Below are positions 35,668 to 46,740 of a stretch of 64,000 nt of DNA, in pieces. A program made the translations under genes and the position numbers. Within the stretch, counting starts at the first letter, position 1; each line of letters starts with the position of its first letter. Where the stretch lies: contig CM043958.1 of NCBI GenBank assembly GCA_014529385.2, forward strand, positions 124,508,817 to 124,572,816. Direction: 5' to 3'. The notes beneath the pieces were generated by a model. It had not been told where the DNA came from. It saw only the letters and a list, made by a program, of their open reading frames with translations, and searched no databases. The DNA is from Adiantum capillus-veneris. Its lineage: Eukaryota > Streptophyta > Polypodiopsida > Polypodiales > Pteridaceae.

Positions 35668-37159
35668 TGTAACATTTAATGGCCTAGTAACTTGTGTATA
35701 GCGGAAAATAACATGAACATAGTGAGCATTTCATTAGAATAGATTCCTAATGAGCATAGTAAGAGTGCTTGGATGGAGAGAGAGAGCAACAAAAAGCAAA
35801 ACACCTAGTTAGATAGGCATGAGGAAGACCTCAAAAGGGAGAGAAATTAAGCTATTGACAACAGTTGAGGACCGGATTCACATGGATCCGGTCCCCAAAA
35901 GGCTTTGTATTATAGGTTTCCCCCATCAAGGGAGACATTTTACAATACAATCCTTTGTGTTCCTTCAATAACTAGCTAGTGCAATGAAGATGGAAGCTTC
36001 AAGCACTAAGCAAAAACTTTAAAACACAGCATCAATTCCCTCATGGTCTCAGACCCACGACCTCACACACCTTTGAAGATGGTGAGGACTCGCGGGGTAT
36101 GAGAGTAGATAGAGAGGAGGAAGGAGTAGTCTTACGAGAAATAAGTATATCTCCTTACATAATCACTCATAATAGCTTAGCATAGCTTAGTAATTAGCAT
36201 GGTAGAGGAGATGAGCATGCATTGAATCTTGGCTCTTGGTTGGATTTGCATCACAAAGCCAAGAGTTGTTGGTGTAGGCCTCCCTTCTCACAAGCTTGGA
36301 GTAGTTTCCTTTAAAGCTTGAGAAGAAGAGAGAGAGAGACAGAGAGAGTCTTCTTGCTTCACACACGAGATTGTGTGAGTGTGTGTGTGATAATTCCTTG
36401 CCAAAATCATCCCCCTCTCTCTCTTGGTCGACTCCTCTTGCAAAATACTCATGATGGCACCCCTTTGGACCCTGCAAAGCTTAGCCAATGAAATTGAGAA
36501 GCATAATTGATAGCCTTGTAACATGTGTCCCCCTTTCCGAGGAAATCCTTTGGGCCACTGAATGCTCATTGGACCCCTTAGAGAGCTTAATTCTTATTGG
36601 TTCTTTTACTAAGTGTTTTTGAATGAATTAAACTAGATTTACTCTAGACTAATTCTCATTGGTCCACCTCTATGGGAATCCAATAAGATTTGAGTGCACC
36701 TTGTGGGAAATTGGCCTAGGGAGCTGACATGTGCCGCTTATTCCCTTTGTGTGAAGGGCTTGCAAGAGAGTGTGTCTATGTGTGTGTTTCTCTCTCATCC
36801 CCTACTAAAAGGGTTTTCCCCCTCCTATAAAGGAGCTTGCAAAGACTTTTTGGCACACTACAAAGCATCCAATTTTCCCTAGGGTTGGACCATTGGACAT
36901 AACCTTTGAATTTTGGAACCTTAGCATTTTGGAAGTCCTAATGGGCTGAACCCTAAGGTCTTTGGAGCCCATTGTTGCACATTGCTCTTTTGCAGATGGA
37001 CCCCCCTTTGGATCCCTATTTTCCCTCTTTTGGATCCCTACTGTGGCCGATCTGTCAGCTTAACCAATATTCTAGCTTTTTCTCCCCTCGTACTTCCCCA
37101 TATTAAATGATCAGTTTAACATGAGAAAAGCATTTAGGAGATGTTAATCCCAATAAACA
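35668..37159 (-). mobile_element. Solo LTR of the chromovirus family (copy e)
   Basis: Same orientation as 21311-22776: TGTAACATTTAATGGCCTAGTAAC start, GAGGACCGGATTCACATGGA, CCCCATCAAGGGAGACATTT, GGCTCTTGGTTGGATTTGCAT, TTAAATGATCAGTTTAACAT near the end. It ends ...CAATAAACA. No internal sequence is attached. A clean target duplication was not found (GGTAC versus GCTCC), so an end may be mis-set or mutated. Confidence 0.8.
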
Positions 37160-37319
37160 GCTCCTAGGTCAGAATCCATTAGGAAAGGAATGGGGTCTAA
37201 GGGGGGCTCTTTATTTGCCAGGGGATTAAAAAGGCGATTATAGAAGGGGCAAAAGGGTGGATCCCATGTGTACTGAAATGGTGGGTATGGCAGGGTCTAA
37301 AAGTAAGTGGTCAAACTTG

Positions 37320-37345
37320 TACTCTCTTATAAAATATAAAGAGAA
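37320..37345 (+). promoter_or_regulatory. Candidate TATA box before a CT-rich leader
   Basis: CTTATAAAATATAAAGAG near 37326 is followed by some 470 bases of pyrimidine-rich sequence (37380-37850), the composition of many plant 5' untranslated regions. A possible splice donor AGCA|GTAAGT lies near 37858. Inference from composition only. Confidence 0.35.
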
Positions 37346-37849
37346 AATCTCTTTTAAATACTAAAAACTTAACTTTTCTCAAAATAGTTGAGTAAAAACT
37401 AATCCTTTCTCTCTCTACTAGCTACCAGTTTCTTGCCCCCTCTCTCCTAAAAGGGGGTCTCTCCAAAAACGTGCTAATCATTTCCTCCCTCTCTTTCTAC
37501 TGTACCATCTCTCACTTCTCTTCACTTCACCTTGTTTCTCTTTCCTTCCTTTCAAATTTCCCACCCAAAAGCTCTGCAACAGAAGTTTGAACCTCCTTTC
37601 CCTCCTCAAGCTTACTTCATTCTTGAGGGTTGCATTCTCCTCAAGCTGAAGTTCTCCATTTCTCCATGGGCTTCACTAAACACCTCTAGCTAATTTTGAA
37701 GTCTACAGCATATCCTTCTTCTACATAATCCCTCTTTCTTTCCTCAATACGTTTCTTGCTCCTTCTCCATTAAGCTCTCTAGAGAGGATCTACTTCCCTC
37801 TCAAGATTTGCAACATTATCTTCCACATTAAGCCAACAAGCAGGTGGAG

Positions 37850-39232
37850 TAGTATAGCAGTAAGTGGCATCCTTCACCTTTGTGTACCATCATGAATCTT
37901 GCTCTTTATACAGCTCAGAACATGGATGTGCAATGTCTCATCATAAGTATTTGTGTGCAGATTGTGCCACTATTTCCCATGGCATCATCAGGTACTCGAT
38001 GACCTAGAAGTGTCATTGACTCCATTTCATGCAGCAATGTACAAGATGACAATGGATATTGGTTGATGATGGAGTTAAAACAAATTATGTGGGTGACAAT
38101 GCAACCCAGTTTAAGAGGTGCACACAAGGTATCAAGAAGACACATGGCTTCTTGAGCACACCATTGAAAGGGAAGAATCATGGAGTTCAAGCAAACACAA
38201 GACAAAAAGAGGCTTGCAAATCTGCAGCATGTGTATGTTTCTTCAGAACTGAAGATAGAGACAGCAGTGCCCCCATTGAGGTTTCCTACAAATTGTAATT
38301 TTTACTCCTCTTTCAAGTTTTTTGGTTATCTATTTAGTATTTTTGCCTTGTGTGTTTCTTTGGATGAGTGTAAGATTTCCATTGTTGTTTGTTCATGTTT
38401 ACACATGTTTTTCCATCCGATTTTGTAGAGTGGGAGCCAATATAGTCCTTCATAGGAACTTTTGAGGCCAACCACACTGAGCTTGGCAAGTTTCTCTATG
38501 CTGGTTGTTAGTCCTCTGAGCTTGCCTCACGTGACATTTTTTTTTTATAATCATACTTATGTCACACCTAGGCAAAATGGATATGGAAATCTATCTCTGG
38601 TTCACTCGCCAACCTTAGAGAGTTTGGAATGGCCAGATAGTGCCTTGATCGTAGCAACCAAAAGGAGAATCTAGGTGGGTGTGCAAGTAGTGATGAAGTG
38701 CACCTATGGTTCCCATAAAGCCATGGTAACATGGTTTATGTCTCTTCATGTGGTTGTGTTTATATTTGGACTTCAAAGTGTTCACAGGACTCCACCAATG
38801 TGGACTTGAAAGGGGAAAGTGCGATCAACGTGTTTCTTGCAGATAGATGGGAAACTAAGGTGGTCAACCACCAGGGAGATAGAATCAAGTGCTTTGTAGT
38901 TGCTGACAAGGTGGTGTTTAGATACCATATTGCGAAGCAAAGCTTCTCGATGGTCTTTCCCTATAGAAGATGGAAGCTGATGATGGGAGAATGGGAGGCA
39001 CTAGACTATGAGGTTGCTGTTCTAGAGAATCAATTGACCTACAAATACATCTCCATGATGATGCAGTGCACCACATTACAGTGAAGAATGACTGGCATCT
39101 CAATCACCTTTGCGAGTATCTTAATCTTAGATATACCTTGCCCAAGCAATATCTCTTTGTAATCAGTGAAAAGATTGTTCGCTCCAGAAAAGAGAATAGC
39201 TTTCTGTGTGAGAACGTTCCGTTTTCGTGATG
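37850..39232 (+). pseudogene. Unrecognised coding-like relic
   Basis: Several plus-strand frames look protein-like without long intact reading: 38059-38298, 38462-38674, 38731-39084 (VDLKGESAINVFLADRWE, VFRYHIAKQSF) and, after a frame change near 39030, a frame ending at 39230 (HHITVKNDWHLNHLCEYLN, YLFVISEKIVRSRKE). I cannot assign a family. It may be a decayed host gene with introns, downstream of the promoter-like stretch at 37.3 kb, or a mobile-element remnant. A 3'-UTR-like T-rich region follows to 39540. Confidence 0.4.
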
Positions 39233-39584
39233 TATTGTTGTAAAAGCTTGTAACTGACATGGATTTTGTCCACACTAATACATACGGTGTTTTGAATCTC
39301 CTTTCTATTTATACTTGTTTATTCTCAACTTGTTCAAGTTTTTTATTGAAATGTGCAATTTATTTGATGTGGAGCACAAATGTTTTCAATGTTGGTGTCT
39401 TTCAATGCTTTGTCACATGATTTTGTTTAAAATCAAAGGTTTAAGGTATTTTGACATTAATTTAAGTGTTTTGTAAAAAGTGACTTTGGGTATATAACTG
39501 ACTTTCTAGTTTTTAAACTTAATTTTTCACATTCACAAAACTCTCGCTCTAAGCTCTCTTTGCATCTTCTTCGCAAACGAACCC

Positions 39585-40975
39585 ATGGCAATGTCTACTG
39601 ATGCACTTCTCACACAATTAGAAAAGGTAGGACTTGCAGATCGAGCACATGAACTACTTAGTGTGTTCGAGGGGACAACTGACATGCAGGCCACTACCAA
39701 CCTTCATGCAAAGGCATTCAAAAGCTTTCTTGACTATATGGCACAGCACATGGAGGAATATGCCATAATCTTTGAGGGATCCGACATGGAGGAATATGCC
39801 ATAATCTTTGAGGGATCCGACACGGCATGGTTGCCACTGGATTTCTTGAGGCATCCCTATGCGGATGACAAAAACTTCTAGTTTTGCTTGTTGAGGTTTA
39901 TTAAAATCCTCAATGAACGGTACTACAAGATAGAGGATAAGGATGATCTCATGGATTTGGGCATGGGGTGCATAGGCACTCAATTTATTTCATGGGACAT
40001 GGTTCTGGCATTACTTGTGCTTGAGGGCATGAACAAGGGAAAATCAAAGAAAAAAAGTAAACCAAAGACGTCCTGTAACCATTGTGGAGGAATCAAATGA
40101 AGTTATCAAAGAGATAGATGAGCAGGACGAAGCATCTATGGCACTCGTACTCTTGAATGATCCCAACTCCACTGAGGAGGAAGATCGAATGATAGAGGGA
40201 GTTGAGGTGCTAGAAGAGGTCTCGGACCTCCAAATTCTCACTTTGCATCCAGTGGTGGTGGATGATCATCAATTTTTGTTCCTTGATGACATTGCCAAAA
40301 CGTTAGGACTCAGAGAAGATGAGTCGCTTGCAGTGCTTGCTCTCTATGCGGGCATAAAGGATCCTAGTGGAAAGGAAGAAAAAGTTAATTTTCAAATTGA
40401 TTTGAAGACCAAGATCTCCCAACAATCCTCTCTTTCCTCCTCACTGAAAATGGACAACAGTTGGTGCAAACAGTATCAAGTACACTAGTGGAAATAAAAT
40501 CATGTGCCTCTTTCTACGAAAGCGTACCTGAGAGCACATTTCATCCACACAAACCACTGACTGCGATTGGTAGAGATAATCTCTCTAGCATCGATCTAAC
40601 AAAGAAAAATATTGAAGAGAAGGATGAAGGAACTGAGGTAACAAATCTTAACCTAGTAGATTTTCTATTTTTCTTACTACAAGAGTTAATATCAATTAAA
40701 ATGCTCTGCAAACGGATTATCATGTTGATACGTTTGCAATGCGGTACTGGAGGTTCGCGCAACATCTCCATGGGTAGGGATAGCTCTCTTTGGCACTACC
40801 TGAGCCACATGGGGCCATTGATTCTTAGAGTTTCTCACACAGAGTTCTCCAAGAATGGTTCTGCAGAGCTGCTAAAGTGTAAAGCATTACTCGTTGAAGA
40901 TTCTCTCACCCTAAATGATCAAAAATGTATATTGGTGGACCAAGAGGCTTGGTCCTCTCCCATTGCGCCTTGAGC
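39585..40975 (+). pseudogene. Unrecognised gene with one stop and frameshifts
   Basis: The ATG at 39585 follows a leader-like stretch and begins MAMSTDALLTQLEKVGLADR. The frame runs to 39881 (TAG) and continues in the same frame to 40100, holding a basic GKSKKKSKPK block. It shifts by one to 40084-40488 (acidic, NDPNSTEEEDRMIEGVEV, then FLFLDDIAKTLGLREDES), and returns to the first frame at 40461-40973 (NLNLVDFLFFLLQELISI). Altogether about 460 codons. A 36-bp duplication makes MEEYAIIFEGSD appear twice. No family is recognised. The few lesions suggest recent decay or a sequence error. Confidence 0.6.
39750..39821 (+). repeat. Perfect 36-bp tandem duplication in coding sequence
   Basis: ATGGAGGAATATGCCATAAT... 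occupies 39750-39785 and 39786-39821 without a difference, adding 12 codons in frame. The identity indicates a young event. Confidence 0.97.
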
Positions 40976-41195
40976 CTAATTCAAGGATTGACAAACCCAG
41001 AGGAAATTGTAAATTCCCTTGGCGTCAAGTCAGCCATTTGCCCCATGCCCAAAGATGTAATTTGTAGAAAAACCAATTGACCATGATGTAATATCCGAAT
41101 CAATAAAGTATAATTGTTTTTGTCAGTGATTTTTGTCACCGTTCAGTGCTTGTTTTTTAACTCATATTATTCAATGATTTTCATTCTTGCACGCG

Positions 41196-41606
41196 AGGCA
41201 CACACATGCACAGAACCTTGAACATGCAACCACCGATCGGCCGGGGGGTGTGTCTTGGTGATAATTTTGCAATACGAGGCGACGGAGGAGGCGTACGGGG
41301 TCAAGAAGACTAGGTAACACATCGGCGGGGCCAGGTGGGCCGGATGGGGGAAAAACCCCTCTGTGTGTCATGGCGTGCAGGGAGCAATTCCGGCAGTGAC
41401 CCCGCTCCCTGCGCTCCGTGGCGCACAAAGGGTTTTTTTTCCCAATCCGACCCTGCTCAATGTCGCCAATGCATTACCTAGTCTTCTTGACCCTGTACGC
41501 CCCCCCCCCCCCCCCCCCCTGGCCGTTTCACAAAAATTATCATCGAGACGGGTCCCCCAATCGACCGGTGGCTGCATGTTTGAGATTTTGTGCATGTGTG
41601 TGCCTT
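41196..41606. mobile_element. GC-rich foldback (long inverted repeat)
   Basis: The arms 41196-41385 and 41403-41606 are reverse complements with moderate divergence. The outer ends read GGCACACACATGCAC and GTGCATGTGTGTGCC; midway, CAAGAAGACTAGGTAA pairs with TTACCTAGTCTTCTTG; the inner ends read CAGGGAGC and GCTCCCTG. The loop is about 17 bases. A 20-base C run (41500-41519) sits in the right arm. There is no transposase. It could be a foldback or MITE-type element, or a hairpin-RNA source. Overlapping long frames on both strands are by-products of the symmetry. Confidence 0.88.
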
Positions 41607-41784
41607 GGGGACGAGCCTAAAGCCGTGGTGGTCAACTTAAATTTAACATATCCAGCAATTTGATTACTTATAAAAAACAATGTGCAAATTAAAATTGAGC
41701 AATTGCACGGAATGATAGAAATTTGCCATTTGATATTATAGAAAAAGATTACAAATCTTATGAAGAGAAAGTACATGGGATAAA

Positions 41785-42142
41785 CTACATCTTATGAAGG
41801 CATACTTCATTTCTTAAATTTATTGCTAAGGCTAAATCTGTATTTTTTAATGTTACACGCTTTGCATGCTGCATACATGAGATGCCATCCTGAAAAGCTG
41901 CACCAAAATGTCTTTGGTGGCATCTTGTAGGGCCAGTAAAGCTGCGTGTTGTATTCTTGTAAAACGGATTTTCTATATTCATCGGTCATCTCTCTCACCA
42001 CACGAGAGAAGGCCGCCTTGGGTATGATTGGCTCAGTGCTCTTTTGATATTTTTTGATCTCACAAAGAGCCATTGTGCCTCGCTTCCATCTCTGCTTTTT
42101 TGTGTTGTTGGTGGTGGTGGAGGAGACACCTACCTGGCCCAT
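41785..42142 (-). pseudogene. Histone H3-like fold, CENH3-like, two frameshifts
   Basis: Frame one (from 42142) has KKQRWKRGTMALCEIKKYQK and STEPIIPKAAFSRVVREM, aligning with the H3 alpha-N and alpha-1 region ([21 protein letters not shown]...). A second frame reads AALLALQDATKDILVQLF (alpha-2). A third reads FQDGISCMQHAKRVTLKN and then TDLALAINLRNE (alpha-2 end to alpha-3), stopping at 41785. Conserved nucleosome positions are clear. I-P followed by A-x-F in alpha-1, and an extended loop 1, recall plant CENH3 more than canonical H3. No intron is visible, so it may be a retrocopy. The frameshifts imply a pseudogene or sequence errors. Confidence 0.85.
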
Positions 42143-42159
42143 TGAGAAGGAGCATCTTT

Positions 42160-42957
42160 ATATTTTTTCCTCCTCTCCTCTTGGGTTTGTTGCTCTTCAG
42201 GTGTCACCTTGTCCCATTTGCACATTGCTTGGCTCTCTAAGAGATTTTTGAAGTCCTTGAGCTCCTAGCCTTTGCTTGTTGGGTTGCTCGAGCTCTATCT
42301 TGTGCCGCCTTTCTCTCTGTCTCTGCTCGTGCTTGTAAGTTGGCCAAATGAGCTCTCTTGTCCTCAACTCTCTGCCTTTCCTCTTGCTCTCTCCGTGTTC
42401 TCTTGTACATTAAGCACTTCCTTCTCAGCTGCCTCTTTCTTTTCCTTCTCCCTTTACCTTTTCCTCCTCTTAGCCTCTTTTGCTTTAGAAATGGGGTCGC
42501 ATGGTATAACTTTCATTACTATTTCTTTGATTCGCGGTGGAAACTGTTGGGGTGTAGTAGTTGGGGTGGCCTAAGCAGTAGTTGTTGTGTCAGGAGGCAA
42601 TTGCGGTGGATTTTCAAGCAGACCTCGATATTCTTCTTTTGTTTCTCTACTTTCTTGCGTTGCTCTGTGAAGAGTTAAAATCGGTTGGGGGTCTGTCAAA
42701 CGTGTGCGATTGTCATGGGTTATATTGCCAAGATCTCTAAATATGTGTCGCATGTTTCTTAGATCATCTAGATTTGATGGTTGGGGAGGCTCTTGGGTGT
42801 TTGGAGCGGGCTTGGGGTGCTGGGTTATCCAATTGTGGTTGCGGATGTGGATTTGAAGCCATAGATTCTGCATGGGGTTCGGGCTATGGATTATTTGCGG
42901 TGTGAGGTCCTGTGGTTGTATTGTTGTGGGTAGTGCCAGTCTACTCGTATGAATCAT
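42160..42957 (-). pseudogene. Possible N-terminal extension of the H3-like gene
   Basis: Upstream on the same strand, 42571-42957 is open for 128 codons: Pro/Gln/Asn-rich, then LDDLRNMRHIFRDLGNITHD and RATQESRETKEEYRGLLE. After one TAA the frame continues with Pro-Thr and Lys-rich segments (SKAKEAKRRKR). A neighbouring frame then gives the charged, helix-like REQEERQRVEDKRAHLANL and ETERKAAQDRARATQQAKA. If joined to the H3 fold, this would be an H3-like protein with a tail of some 250 residues, far longer than the usual 40-60. That they are one gene is inference. Confidence 0.4.
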
Positions 42958-42959
42958 CC

Positions 42960-44282
42960 ATGTGGTGCAAGATGTGAGTGCGTGTGCATTTGTGCTCGAA
43001 TGGATCTTCTAGAATGTGCAAACAAGAAATGAACTTCACGTTGTGAGTTTTGACTTATAAAGTACTAATTTTAAAAAAAAACTTAAAAACTCAATAATAC
43101 CATTAAAAATAAAAAATAACTCAAAATTTATCAAGATTTGTTACATGGAACCACTGATTGGGGCGTCAAAAAATCACGTGGCATTACAATGTATGCTTAA
43201 TATGGGAATGGTTAGTGTCAAAAATTTATTGGTTTTCCACCCAACGTGTGTCATTTCGTCGCCTTGTCGCCAACCACCATCGGAATTGATCTTTTGCACT
43301 AGAAGCATGATATGATTGCCATCACCTCACGCTAACCACTTTCTCTATTCTGCATTTCAAGCTTCTTTGCACTCTTGTCTTCTTTCTTTCTCTCCCCGCT
43401 AAAACTTTGTAGAATCAATTGAACATTTTGTGTAGGACATTACTCTTTTTTCTCCCACCTCCATGCCTAGTATTTTTAAAATACACTGCTTTTGCTTGAT
43501 AGTGTAAGTGCTCCATTCCTTGGCTACTCCAGATGCCCAATGAGACGAATGTGTCAAGAAAAAATGAGCTATAAGCAAAAAGAATTGCTACAAAAACATA
43601 AAACTTTGATTCAAACACTGATGTTCTTTTACTGCAAAGACAAAGTGTTCAATCCACCATGTAATGTGTTATCTGTATATCCCCCCAGGCATCCACCATT
43701 TGTGTTGTGAAACTATTAATTAAAAACTTTAAAGTGAATATCTCAACAGAAGTTAGATTTTCCTTTTCAAGAAAAAAAAAATATCGTCTACCTGCAGACT
43801 GCCATACACGAGCACGCTTAATTCCTAGGGCTGCTTCGCTACCTCTGTAGGTGGTAATGTGTCACACCTTTTTCCACAATTGAAACTCATTGGGACTTTG
43901 GGAGTCAGAATAGTGTAAAAGCATATGCCTAGATTTACTACCACCCATACATATTTTATTAAGACGATCCTATGTACTTCCCAATGCCTTCCTGTCCTTT
44001 GATAGCTCTACTACACCCCCATGTAGGCCAACATTTGATAGAATAGATTCAAGATCTTTGATACACTCTTCCTTTCTTTCTACATGCTCCATATTCCAAG
44101 CATAATTAATATGGAGCATAAGCAACTTGTCAAGAATTCGTAGACGGGCATGAAGAGCTCACATGTGCACATCTATCAGAGGAATCGGTAGAATAGGATC
44201 CCAATTTGGATTGTCCATGTCTCAATTAGGGGGTACACTCTGGTTACAACTGAGGATACCTTGAAACCATTGTTGTAGTGCT
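42960..44282. other. No gene recognised
   Basis: A+T-rich DNA with short frames on both strands. The stretch 43860-44280, read on the minus strand, may be the decayed 3' end of the coding relic to the right. Confidence 0.4.
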
Positions 44283-46058
44283 TTACCAATTGTTCGGTGT
44301 AGTGGTCACATCTTTCACAAAATTGACTGCATCTTTGCCACCCTTACCCTTACCCTTACCTTTCGCAGAGTTGACTGCAGCTTTTCCACCCTTACCCTTA
44401 CCTCTCGTAGAGTTGACTGCAGCTTTTCCACCCTTACCCTTACCCTTGCGTTGAGTTCCTAATGAGAGTTTACTATGGTAGCAATAAATGCATGGAAAGA
44501 GGGTCATTGCACCTTGATTGCATTCTGACATACACTTGAGAGTTTTCAAGTCTCCTGCCAAATGCCACTCCACTTCGAACATACCCCAACCTGAAACCTG
44601 CAATCGTTGTTTTTCTTCTTGTTGCCAAATGACGTCAACGATTGGGGTGTGATTAAAATACCATTTGAGGGACTCATGTGTCTCATGTGGGAGATGAAAA
44701 GCTGTCAGCCCACCAAATATTCTTCTTAGACTGAACACCTAAACAGGTGTTTCCCTTCTCGCTAGCATTTAGCTCAACATCGATGCCCACCAAGGCTCTG
44801 TTCATAAGCATAACGCTTACTCTTTCGATACATTGACCTTTGAAAATCTCGTACTCATCAAGCTTCATCAAAAATATAGCTTTGCCATCACACTCTTCTT
44901 GTGTCAACCCATAAAATTTGATCATTGACTCCTGGAGCTTCAACAAATCAACATAGATATTATTGAACTCGTTGTAACAAAAGGATTTGTTGTCTTCTAA
45001 TGGCAAGGAATCCTCCATATATTGAAATCCACCCAACAAGCTTGCAACATCATTATTGGCACACCTTTATGCGATGGTAACACTGTGAGAAATTTGTAGC
45101 AACCTAAACAAACCTTTTTCTCTGTGACCTATTGTGACAAGTCTATACAAAGCTTTGTAGGCCTTGAAACTTATTCATGCGCTATCACACACCTCCATCA
45201 TCTCTTGAGGTGAAACAATGCTCTTTAGCTCACTGAAATATTTTTGGCGCAAAACTTTAGCAATGCCAACATTGGATGGATCATCTAATAGCTCCACCAA
45301 CTCCTTTGGTTTGATGATATGCTGCAACAGAGTATGTCTAATAGTTTCAGCATCGAAATCGATTCCCATCATTGTCCAAGCCAAGTTCTTGCATATTGAA
45401 ATAACATTAAAGCAACCTACAAAAAATGTATGAAATTAGAAGCTTGCATTTGTATTCCTATCGATTTTGACGAATATGTTTCTTTTGAGCTCCACCATTT
45501 GAAGATAACATAGACATCGCATGTCTCTTGCCCTTGAGAATTTGATAGCCCAATGGAATGTTTGTGAGATGATCCATTCACTGGTGCATATTACGTGCAA
45601 TGTGTTGTAGCTGAACATAACTGTCTAGACAATGCTCTTGCTCCATTTTATGATGCTCTGTCTTTTTAATAAGCTTTTGACATCTCGTCATTTAGCTCCT
45701 TCGTTTTCTTATTGGCTTCCTCTTTAGCTTGCTGAATGTCTTTCACATACTTCTCTTGCAGTGATGAATAGGTAGCACAGATATGTTTTCTTGCTTCCCT
45801 TTCATTGACAAAAGCTGAATGTAATCTCCAGTAGTAGCCAAACAGTACGTCTGTCCCATCTCCAATAAAAAACAGTAGCTCAGTGACATTACGGAAAGGT
45901 GGTGATGCATTGGTCATTGGATCGCTAGGGTAAGTATGTCCATCAGCCCATAAGTTGATTGCCTTGCATCCATGGTTCCATAGCTGGTCTCCAGCATTGG
46001 GATTAGATGTGCCAAGTCGCACAGTAGCGTACTCCTGCTCTAGATCAATGTTTAATCG
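44283..46058 (-). pseudogene. Large unrecognised coding relic, possibly transposon-derived
   Basis: Minus-strand blocks in order. (1) About 46058-45666: YATVRLGTSNPNAGDQLW, FFIGDGTDVLFGYYWRLH, then a Lys/Glu helix. (2) 45618-44683, one frame with stops: KELVELLDDPSN, FKAYKALYRLVTIGHREKGL (read through a stop), MEDSLPLEDNKSFCYNEF, LDEYEIFKGQCIERVSVMLM. (3) After a frameshift at 44740-44683, 44738-44283: VSGWGMFEVEWHLAGDLKTL, then C-x12-PCIYC, then a Gly-Lys repeat tail. The GDLK...PC-x-x-C pattern recalls uncharacterised repeat-associated proteins in diverse eukaryotes, but I cannot name a family. It is clearly coding in origin and clearly broken. Confidence 0.65.
44337..44455 (-). repeat. Coding minisatellite, Gly-Lys repeats
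   Basis: Two to three units of about 48-57 bp encode KGKGKGGKAAVNS-type repeats (plus strand: CCCTTACCCTTACC...GAGTTGACTGCAGC). It forms a strongly basic tail on the relic above. Confidence 0.85.
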
Positions 46059-46740
46059 ATATCATTTTGATTTGTTAGTAATGTCTTGTAATGGTAGGGG
46101 ATTGAATGACATTCGTGTTAGTTAATCAATAAGAAAATTAGTGAGAATGTGTAATGGTGACTGCTACAAGCAAGTGAAGGTGGCTATGGAGGAAAGAAGT
46201 GGAGAGTTCTCAGCGATAGGAGAAAAGGATTATGTTGTGGAGGGAAGAAAGAGAGGGAGTGCAGTTCAATTTCCTTTGAATTCAAATTGTTGATCATGAT
46301 GTAGAAAGAGAAATGCTGCTGCACACAAAGGTAATGGAGTTTTCCATTGCACTCAGTTGGAGCTGGAGTGGGAGAAGCATGAGGGGAGGGAGAAAGAGAG
46401 AGAGACAAAGGGGGGGGGGGGGGAGTGGGGGATAGAAAGATAATAAAGGAAGATAGAGTGGAAGAGAGGATAGATCTACAACCTTGGAGGATCTGCACTT
46501 TTTTAGAAAGATGCAGCCAAGAATGTTCCTTAATGATTGAAAGAGGAAGTGACATGAGAGAAAAGGGGGGAAAGAAAGAGAGAGAGTTGACTCACATTTT
46601 AGAATGAGAATGTAGTGAGAGAATGTGGAAAATCTGTTTTTCTAGTAGGGGGGCTAAAAGGTGCCTCCTTTAATGAGTTCTAAGTGAGAGAGAGTGTGTG
46701 TTTTATATGTTAGAGAGAGAAGAGGGGTGGAAAAAGGACA
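46059..46740. other. Purine-rich region with a G14 run
   Basis: GAGAG-rich plus strand from 46190 to 46720 with a 14-base G run at 46410-46423. Seen from the minus strand it is a CT-rich leader-like stretch upstream of the relic at 44283-46058, so it could be its 5' untranslated region or promoter. Frames here are compositional. Confidence 0.4.

Noticed and set aside
41171-41663. Overlapping ORFs on both strands at 41.2-41.66 kb
   Set aside because: They mirror each other because the DNA is a near-palindromic foldback; there is no domain and the C run contributes Pro or Gly runs.
41785-42957. The H3-like gene as part of an endogenous giant virus
   Set aside because: Large DNA viruses can carry histone genes, and plant genomes can hold their fragments. 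But the closest features here recall plant CENH3 and no other viral hallmark gene was seen, so this is kept only as a remote alternative.
44340-44455. CCCTTA repeats resembling interstitial telomere sequence
   Set aside because: The unit is CCCTTACCCTTACC inside a longer 48-57-bp repeat that encodes Gly-Lys repeats in frame with the upstream relic. Plant telomere repeats are usually CCCTAAA.
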